Shown piece after piece: positions 57,975-64,000 of a stretch of DNA of 64,000 nt. This DNA is from Virgibacillus proomii. Its GTDB lineage: Bacteria > Bacillota > Bacilli > Bacillales > Amphibacillaceae. Location: NCBI RefSeq assembly GCF_018916875.1, contig NZ_JAHLNO010000019.1:744001-808000 (forward strand), written 5' to 3'. The stretch's first letter is position 1; each line of letters begins with the position of its first letter. The notes under the pieces are model-generated. The model saw only the letters and a list, made by a program, of their open reading frames with translations. It made no database searches and was not told the DNA's origin. The position numbers and the translations under genes are program-made.

Positions 57975-58440
57975 ATTAAACTTAGCACGATATAGAAACT
58001 GACGATCCTTTTCTTGAATCGATACCTACTTTTTTACAATAAATTCATCTACTACCCATGGATGACTAAATCTACCAAGACCGCTTGCTTTATTCCCGCC
58101 AAATGCTACATAGGCTTTATTATTCACTGTTATATTTACATGTCATTTCTGAATTCATTTGTAATGCGGCTTGTTTTCCTCGTTTTAAATCATTAGTAAG
58201 ATAGCGGACGATAAACCATAGATAGTATCATTCCCATAATCAATGGCTTATTCATCTGATTCTGCACGAATCATTTGCGCAATTGGTCCAAAGATTTCTG
58301 TTTGAGCTAACTAGGAGTCATTTGACACTTTGGTAATCACAAAAGGAGAAATTACAGTACAGTTTCTTTCTCCAGATGCCAGTAAGCTGATTAGTGCAAC
58401 TAACTATCCATGCGAGAGAAATATTACCCCTATCCGGATT
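57975..58440 (-). pseudogene. C-terminal relic of an aldehyde dehydrogenase
   Basis: The minus strand reads, with stops and shifts, ISPFVITKVSNDS, then AQTEIFGPIAQMIRAES, then AIDYGNDTIYGLSSALLTND and NNKAYVAFGGNKASGLGRF. EIFGP and the N-x-x-x-FGGxKxSGxGR segment are the hallmark C-terminal motifs of the aldehyde dehydrogenase superfamily. The N-terminal NAD domain and catalytic cysteine are missing. Codon-level decay (several stops) marks it as dead. Confidence 0.75.
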
Positions 58441-58509
58441 TCCTATATATTTATGGTTAGTTAATCATAGCATTTTCAATTCATCTGTATTTAAGGTCTA
58501 ATATTATTT
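58441..58509. other. Spacer before triple repeat
   Basis: No gene seen. Confidence 0.4.
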
Positions 58510-58974
58510 TTTATCCCGCATGTAAGGTGCCGTAAGACTCCCACTTCAAGACCTGAGTTGGTACAAAAGATTCTAAATGGTAGAAAACGGCACCTAAATG
58601 CCCGATTGGTTCAACTAAACATTCCGTGTTCCACGGAATGAAGTTTCACTTTATCCCGCATGTAAGGTGCCGTAAGACTCCCACTTCAAGACCTGAGTTG
58701 GTACAAAAGATTCTAAATGGTAGAAAACGGCACCTAAATGCCCGATTCGTTCAACTAAACATTCCGTGTTCCACGGAATGAAGTTTCACTTTATCCCGCA
58801 TGTAAGGTGCCGTAAGACTCCACTTTAAGAGCCTGAATTGGTACAAAAGGTTCTAAGTGGTAGAAAACGGCACCTAAATGCCCGATTTGTAAAGGCCTTT
58901 AGGTCATACCCTTCTAGGTACTAACATTCAGTAGGAGATGGAAGAAACTCCTACTGAATGAAGTTTCACTTTAT
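58510..58974 (+). repeat. Family A structured repeats, copies 9-11 in tandem
   Basis: Three direct copies begin at 58510, 58651 and 58791. The first two (about 141 bp) are nearly identical, lack the middle hairpin and have the tight tail hairpin CATTCCGTG/CCACGGAATG. The third (about 184 bp) has the middle segment and a different tail hairpin (CATTCAGTAGGAG with its complement). TTTAT forms each junction. Confidence 0.92.
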
Positions 58975-59183
58975 ATTCCAGTGTATTGTAGTAACTACAG
59001 TACAGAGGACATAAAAGGGGAACGATTTATCGCAGTTTAAACAGCGGAAATAATGGCACACTCTTTGCTTCCATTTCAGTTGTAACGTAAAGGGGTCTAT
59101 TTGACCTGGATATACTGTGCCATTCATTTTTAAGAGATTGCTAGATAAACCACTTAAAAAATAATAAGAAGGATGTGAAGTTG

Positions 59184-60356
59184 ATGCAATCGTTTGCTAC
59201 GTTACGGATGCCGCAAACTATTCATTATGGGCAAGGGGCATTTAAAAAATTAGGTGAAGAAGCAACAAAGTTTGGAAAGAAAGCATTAATTATCAGTGAT
59301 CGAGTAATGGATGAGTTAGGTTATATCCATGAAGCCAGAGCACTCTTAATGAAAGACCAGATAAGCAGTGCGGTGTATGCAGGTGTGGCCTCTGAACCCA
59401 CAGACATGTATGTAGAAAAAGCCTTACATGTTCTAATAAAAGAAGGCTGTGACGTCGTTATTTCCCTTGGTGGCGGAAGCTGTATAGATACAGCAAAAGC
59501 AGTTGCTGTTATAGTTACTAATGGTGGAATTATTAGTGATTACATCAAAAAAGAGGCAATTGTAAAAACACCATCTTTACCACATCTCGCCATTCCCACG
59601 ACAGCAGGTACCGGTTCAGAGGTAACGGATGCAACTGTCATAACGAATACAACTACTAACATAAAAATGATGATCAAGCATCCTGTGTTTATGCCGATAG
59701 TAGCCATAGTTGATCCAATCTTAACAGCTTCTTCTCCAAAGCATATTACAGCCGCAACCGGAATTGATGCACTAAGCCATGCCATTGAAAGTTATATTTC
59801 GAGACGAGCTCATCCAATGACAGATACTTTAGCTTTGGCGGCTATTCAATTAATCGTACACCATCTAGAAAAAGCTTACCAAAATGGAGATGATCTGCAG
59901 GCACGTGAAGCAATGGCGTTAGGTGCATTACAGGCAGGAATCGCTTTTTCGAATTCTTCTGTTTGCCTAGTACATGGTATGTCACGACCTCTAGGTGCTC
60001 TATTTCATGTGCCACATGGATATTCTAATGCGATGCTTTTGCCGGCTGTATTGGATTTCAGTAAAGAATCTTGTACGAATCGCTTAGCAGATGTAGCTGC
60101 TATTTTCTTAGGTGAAGAAGGCGAGAAAGCTTCGGCGGATAAGGTGGTTCAAGCTGTGAAACAATTGTGCTTTCAGTTAAGCATACCAAACTTACGTGAT
60201 TGGGGAATTACACGTCATCAATTAGAGAGCGCTATCAATAAAATGGCAAAAGATGCGATTGCAAGTGGAAGTCCAAGCAATCATCCGAAAATAGTTACGG
60301 AAGCGGAGATAGAGAGCCTGTACCGTATTTGCTTTGACTATGATTTTTCTGAATAA
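59184..60356 (+). CDS. Iron-containing alcohol dehydrogenase
   Basis: A 390-residue group III alcohol dehydrogenase. It has the NAD-binding GGGSCIDTAKAVAV motif, then IPTTAGTGSEVTDATVI, and metal ligands in DALSHAIESYIS and CLVHGMSRPLGALFHVPHG. AGAAGGA at 59167-59173 fits ATG 59184 best; TTG 59181 is possible. It precedes a GntP-type permease by 21 bp, so the two form an operon. Substrate could be a hydroxy acid such as 4-hydroxybutyrate imported by the permease, but this is inference. Confidence 0.93.
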   Translation: MQSFATLRMPQTIHYGQGAFKKLGEEATKFGKKALIISDRVMDELGYIHEARALLMKDQISSAVYAGVASEPTDMYVEKALHVLIKEGCDVVISLGGGSCIDTAKAVAVIVTNGGIISDYIKKEAIVKTPSLPHLAIPTTAGTGSEVTDATVITNTTTNIKMMIKHPVFMPIVAIVDPILTASSPKHITAATGIDALSHAIESYISRRAHPMTDTLALAAIQLIVHHLEKAYQNGDDLQAREAMALGALQAGIAFSNSSVCLVHGMSRPLGALFHVPHGYSNAMLLPAVLDFSKESCTNRLADVAAIFLGEEGEKASADKVVQAVKQLCFQLSIPNLRDWGITRHQLESAINKMAKDAIASGSPSNHPKIVTEAEIESLYRICFDYDFSE

Positions 60357-60377
60357 ATAAGGGGTGAAGAGCCATAT

Positions 60378-61730
60378 ATGGACATGATTAGTTTAATTGG
60401 TCTAATAAGTGCAGTTATTTTGCTTATTTATTTAACAATGAGAGGCATTAATATCATTATTGCAGCTATTATTTGTTCTGTTTTTGTTGCAATTACTGGT
60501 GGTTTGAGCTTGGAAGAGGCATTAATGGATAATTATATGACAGGATTTACGAATTACTTTGCTTCTTGGTTTTTAGTGTTTTTACTAGGAGCTATTTTTG
60601 GAAAAATCATGCAAGAAACGAAATCTGCTGAAAGCATTGCTCAGTGGATCAAACGGACAATTGGTGAAAAGCAGGCAGTACTTGCTATTGTCGCCGCTGC
60701 AGCTATTATGACCTATGGCGGGATTAGTATGTTTGTCGTTGGCTTTGCAATTTATCCAATTGCTGTTTCTTTATTTCGAGCAGCGAACTTGCCACATCGT
60801 TTTATACCATCTGCACTTGTGTTTGGATCGATATCCTTTACGATGACCTCTCCAGGTTCACCTGAAATTCAAAATATCATTCCTACTAAGTTTTTTAATA
60901 CAACACCAACAGCTGGTGGGTGGATTGGCGTCGTTATTGGGCTGCTTATTATGATTACCGGAAGCTTTTGGCTGCATCTATTAGTAAAAAGAGCTGTACA
61001 ACAGGGAGAATCTTTTTCGCCACCTTATGTTTTACCAAATAGAGCCGAAACCGAAACTTCTGCAGGTCTAGCTGAGGATCCAAAACCATTGGGAAAAGTA
61101 AAAGCAGACGAATTGCCTCATATTATTATTTCTATTATTCCACTTTTTCTGGTAATTGCTATTTTAAATATTTTAAGTCAGTTTATGAATACTATAACAG
61201 CATTATTAATTGCTATGCTAGTTGGAATTTTTGTTGCATGTATTACGATGCAGCGCTTTTTACGAAGCTTTTGGGATTCTTTAGCTATTGGCACACAAAA
61301 TGCGCTTGTTGCTATTGCGAATACGTGTGGAGTAGTAGGTTTTGGTAGTGTTGCTGCTCAAGTATCAACATTTGATCAGTTAGTAAATGGACTAGTTGAC
61401 TTACCCGGTCCTCCTTTATTAGGGTTAGCCTTAGGTGTTACCATTATTTGTGCACTTACCGGTTCAGCATCAGGAGGTTTAGGGATTGCTTTGCCTGTTC
61501 TTGCACCGATTTACTTAAACCAAGGATTGGATCCAGGTGCAATGCACCGTGTGGCAGCATTAGGTTCTGGTGGATTGGACTCCATGCCGCATAATGGTTA
61601 TGTTGTGACAACAGTGCGAACTATTTGTAGGGAAACACATAAACGGGCTTATAAACCAATTCTATATTTAAGTGTTATTTTACCTACCATTGCTATGCTG
61701 TTAGCCGTGATATTATACACTATTTTTTAA
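60378..61730 (+). CDS. GntP-family permease
   Basis: A 450-residue transporter with about 12 membrane spans of the gluconate:H+ symporter family. Family segments are seen at FLLGAIFGKIMQETKSAESI and LTGSASGGLGIALPVL, with GLDSMPHNGYVVTTVRTICR near the C-terminus. The last segment is typical of the YxjC/hydroxybutyrate-like branch. ATG 60378 lies behind GGGGTG. It is co-transcribed with the iron alcohol dehydrogenase and followed by a terminator. The substrate is probably a small hydroxy or keto acid. Confidence 0.9.
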   Translation: MDMISLIGLISAVILLIYLTMRGINIIIAAIICSVFVAITGGLSLEEALMDNYMTGFTNYFASWFLVFLLGAIFGKIMQETKSAESIAQWIKRTIGEKQAVLAIVAAAAIMTYGGISMFVVGFAIYPIAVSLFRAANLPHRFIPSALVFGSISFTMTSPGSPEIQNIIPTKFFNTTPTAGGWIGVVIGLLIMITGSFWLHLLVKRAVQQGESFSPPYVLPNRAETETSAGLAEDPKPLGKVKADELPHIIISIIPLFLVIAILNILSQFMNTITALLIAMLVGIFVACITMQRFLRSFWDSLAIGTQNALVAIANTCGVVGFGSVAAQVSTFDQLVNGLVDLPGPPLLGLALGVTIICALTGSASGGLGIALPVLAPIYLNQGLDPGAMHRVAALGSGGLDSMPHNGYVVTTVRTICRETHKRAYKPILYLSVILPTIAMLLAVILYTIF

Positions 61731-61765
61731 TCATGCTGTAATCTATGACATAATTAGAATGCTAA

Positions 61766-61804
61766 TTTAATCAGTGGAGGATAAAGGTCTCTCCACTGAT
61801 TAAA
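61766..61804 (+). terminator. Terminator after the GntP gene
   Basis: TTTAATCAGTGGAG (61766-61779) pairs with CTCCACTGATTAAA (61791-61804). Confidence 0.85.
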
Positions 61805-61919
61805 TATGATAAAATAGAGTGTCTAGTTTATTAATTCAAATAAATTAGTACCAGATACTATAACTATATGTTAAAATGTAGTCGTAAAACAAAAACATCA
61901 ACGCAGAAGGAGATTAACT

Positions 61920-62519
61920 ATGGTATATCATTTTTGTGCGTATGCATTAAAAATAATTTTAAGTGTATTTGGGAAAGTTAAAGTTTATCAAAAAGAAAAT
62001 GCTAATTTATCAGGGGGGTTTGTACTTGCTTGTACACATACAGGATGGGTAGATATATTGTGGCTTGGGGTTTGTATGCTTCCAACCAAAATACATTATA
62101 TGGCAAAAAAGGAGCTTTTTCAGTCACGATTTTTAAGATGGTTGATGGAGAAATTAAATGCATTTCCTGTTGATAGAGAAAATCCAGGGCCAAGTGCGAT
62201 CAAAATACCAAGGCGTTTGTTGAAAGAAGGAAAGGTTGTAGGTATTTTTCCGAGTGGGACAAGAACAAGTGAAGAGGTACCATTAAAAAGAGGCGCTATT
62301 ACGATTGCTAGCTACGCAAAGGTTCCGATTGTACCAGTTGCTTATCAAGGTCCCAATAATTTTAAAGATCTTTTTAAACGGATGAAACCACAGATTATTT
62401 TTGGCGAACCAATTTATTTATCTGAGCAATTACCACCAAAACAAGGAATGGAGACGATGATGAAGCAACTTGAAAAATCATTAATAAGCCTGCAGAAACA
62501 ACTGCAAGATAGGAAGTAG
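61920..62519 (+). CDS. plsC: 1-acyl-sn-glycerol-3-phosphate acyltransferase
   Basis: Membrane-associated acyltransferase that makes phosphatidic acid from lysophosphatidic acid. The catalytic HX4D motif is HTGWVD at His40 and Asp45; the substrate loop FPSGTR and the VPVAYQGPN segment follow. Its 199 residues match the family. AAGGAG lies upstream. It stands alone. Confidence 0.93.
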   Translation: MVYHFCAYALKIILSVFGKVKVYQKENANLSGGFVLACTHTGWVDILWLGVCMLPTKIHYMAKKELFQSRFLRWLMEKLNAFPVDRENPGPSAIKIPRRLLKEGKVVGIFPSGTRTSEEVPLKRGAITIASYAKVPIVPVAYQGPNNFKDLFKRMKPQIIFGEPIYLSEQLPPKQGMETMMKQLEKSLISLQKQLQDRK

Positions 62520-62626
62520 ATGTTTCTAATGGATTCAAAATACTTTCCCCATGGAAAGCTTTCGCCTATGATAGAGATAGGTTTTCCATACATTAAGAAT
62601 CATAGAAATACTATGTAAAAGTGCAC

Positions 62627-62766
62627 CAAAACAGTTCGCCTGCGCCTAGGCTTGGCGATGCCCCAGTTTTCTTTATACTATAGGAAAGTATAAAACTTTA
62701 TGGTTTATAGTATAAGAAAAACTATAGCTTTCGCCATAAAAACTTGGCGACAAGCCAAGTTTTTCT
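62627..62766 (+). repeat. Family B repeat, copy 5, with degraded extra end
   Basis: The complete copy is at 62678-62766 (ACTATAGGAAAG to GTTTTTCTA). The preceding 50 bp (CTTGGCGATGCCCCAGTTTTCT) look like the worn 3' half of another copy, so this may be a decayed tandem. Confidence 0.8.
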
Positions 62767-62790
62767 AAAAAAATTTTTATTGGTGATTAC

Positions 62791-64000
62791 ATGTCAGTTT
62801 TAAAGCAGAAACGTTGGTTATTTATTATTACTATTGGATTGGGAACTTTATTAAATCCATTGAATTCATCCATGATTGCAGTTGCAGTAACACGTCTTCA
62901 GGACGATTTTGCATTGTCTTTTGTGAATGCATCATGGCTTATTTCTATCTTCTATTTAGCAAGTGCAGCTGGTCAGCCTGTTATGGGGAAACTGAGTGAC
63001 ATGTTTGGTTCAAAGCGATTATTTATGACCGGATTAGTGCTTGTTGCTTTTGCGTCGCTGTTAGCACCTTTTTCACCAAACTTTCCATTTCTATTAGCAT
63101 GCCGAGCATTGCAGGCAATTGGCAGCTCTACGTTGTTCCCTAGCGGGATGAGCATGATTAGGACACATATTACAAAAGGTCAAGGGCAAGCACTTGCTGC
63201 GTTGTCTATATTTGCTTCCACATCAGCAGCTTTTGGCCCGTCGGTTGGTGGTCTTTTAATTGATTCATGGGATTGGCAAGCTATCTTTTTCGTTAATTTT
63301 CCATTTATTATTTTATCTTTTGTATTAGCTATTTTTATTTTACCAGCGACAAAAGAAAAAAATGCCGACGTGAAGCAGATTGATTTTACTGGGATTTTAT
63401 TATTTACGGTGTCCATGACGAGTTTAATTTTATTTTTGCTTTCGTTTGAAGAAGGGAATATCCGCTGGTGGGCGTTCGTTGCTTTTCTCCTGACTGCGAT
63501 TAGCTTTTATAAATTTGAAGAAAAGCGGTCTGCTCCGTTTATGGATATTAATAGTTTAAAGAAAAACCCGAACGTAACGATGATCTATGTTCAATTTATG
63601 AGTATCAATTTGATATATTATTGCTATTTTTTTGGGTTCCCTATTTTTCTTCAGCAAGCATTAACATATAGCGAAGCACAGTCAGGAATTATTATGCTGG
63701 CTTTAGCTGGGTTTGGAGTTATCATCGCTCCATTAGCAGGTCGAATGATAGATATGTTTGGTTCAAAATTACCTGCAGTTATTGGCATAGGATTACTTTT
63801 AATCGGGACAGGCTTATTATTAACGTACCATGAAACTTCTACACTAAGCTGGTTGCTTGTGATTATGAGTGTCCTGGGTGCTAGTAATGGGTTTAACAAT
63901 ATTTCTATGCAGACAGCATTATACGAAAATGTTAGAGCAGAAGCTACGGGACAAGCATCCGGTTTATTTCAAACGAGTAGATATATGGGAGCTATCCTGT
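62791..64000 (+). CDS. MFS drug exporter (DHA2-like), partial
   Basis: The frame is open from ATG 62791 to the window end (403 codons), so the gene is cut by the edge. The sequence starts MSVLKQKRWLFIITIGLG and has antiporter motif A in GKLSDMFGSKRLF, a motif B-like LLACRALQAIGSS and motif C-like STSAAFGPSVGGLLID. About ten membrane spans are visible so far. This is the DHA2 (14-span) type of multidrug antiporter. The ribosome binding site (GGTGAT) is weak. The substrate is unknown. Confidence 0.88.
   Translation, partial: MSVLKQKRWLFIITIGLGTLLNPLNSSMIAVAVTRLQDDFALSFVNASWLISIFYLASAAGQPVMGKLSDMFGSKRLFMTGLVLVAFASLLAPFSPNFPFLLACRALQAIGSSTLFPSGMSMIRTHITKGQGQALAALSIFASTSAAFGPSVGGLLIDSWDWQAIFFVNFPFIILSFVLAIFILPATKEKNADVKQIDFTGILLFTVSMTSLILFLLSFEEGNIRWWAFVAFLLTAISFYKFEEKRSAPFMDINSLKKNPNVTMIYVQFMSINLIYYCYFFGFPIFLQQALTYSEAQSGIIMLALAGFGVIIAPLAGRMIDMFGSKLPAVIGIGLLLIGTGLLLTYHETSTLSWLLVIMSVLGASNGFNNISMQTALYENVRAEATGQASGLFQTSRYMGAIL

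Overview
The window is low-GC DNA from a spore-forming member of the Bacillaceae. I would place it near Virgibacillus or Oceanobacillus, but the sequence alone does not fix the genus. Reasons are the AT-rich codon use, strong AAGGAGG ribosome binding sites, a CotF-type spore coat gene, an S-box riboswitch on metNIQ, the sufCDSUB operon, and a gene order (yusI, gcvH, yusF, yusE, metN, metI, metQ, then suf) that matches the Bacillus subtilis yus/yur region as I recall it. No rRNA or tRNA gene was recognised.

Layout. 1-11126 is conserved core: yusI, gcvH, toprim and thioredoxin-like genes, SAM-riboswitch-controlled metNIQ, and sufCDSUB ending at a strong terminator. 11127-15470 is eroded: a broken PD-(D/E)XK nuclease gene, an IS fragment, a spore coat gene and two damaged acetyltransferases. 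15475-20842 is an acetoin dehydrogenase locus, with the sigma-54 activator AcoR followed by acoABC behind a -24/-12 promoter, a cre-like site and a likely AcoR enhancer. 21503-32362 holds a secreted thermolysin-like protease, a glutathione-independent formaldehyde dehydrogenase, a DUF4349 lipoprotein, a two-component system with a LolA-like lipoprotein, an M48 protease and a 57-residue membrane protein. 32466-33475 is a decayed IS4-family element. 33728-36900 is a leftward operon for a PTS EIIBC, an ADP-ribosylglycohydrolase-family enzyme and a GntR regulator. 38166-42192 has a BrkB/YihY membrane protein and a MotA/MotB-like pair resembling ZorA/ZorB. 42371-45277 has an aldo/keto reductase and a divergent SufR-like regulator and flavin reductase. 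45546-49275 is a wrecked prophage or integrative element. 50323-56431 is an ascorbate-type PTS operon with transketolase. 57238-64000 has a YdjM-like protein, an aldehyde dehydrogenase relic, an iron alcohol dehydrogenase with a GntP permease, PlsC, and an MFS exporter cut by the window edge.

The most unusual aspect is the density of short, structured, non-coding repeats. Family A (about 140-185 bp, ten or more copies) has a folded head and a terminal hairpin whose sequence differs between copies while staying self-complementary. Long variants carry tandem units of about 40 bp. Family B (about 90 bp, five copies) is made of two hairpins. Family C is a 203-bp structured unit present as a tandem pair, with relics elsewhere. 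Family E lies between genes, once inside a PTS operon. These repeats insert into each other, into an IS relic and next to a broken integrase gene, so they have been mobile.

The best candidates for under-described biology are the modular repeats, the ZorAB-like pair without recognisable effector genes, and the EIIBC / ADP-ribosylglycohydrolase / GntR operon, which parallels E. coli yegTUVW but would replace its transporter and kinase with a PTS. All functional assignments rest on reading motifs and family resemblance by eye; no database search was run.
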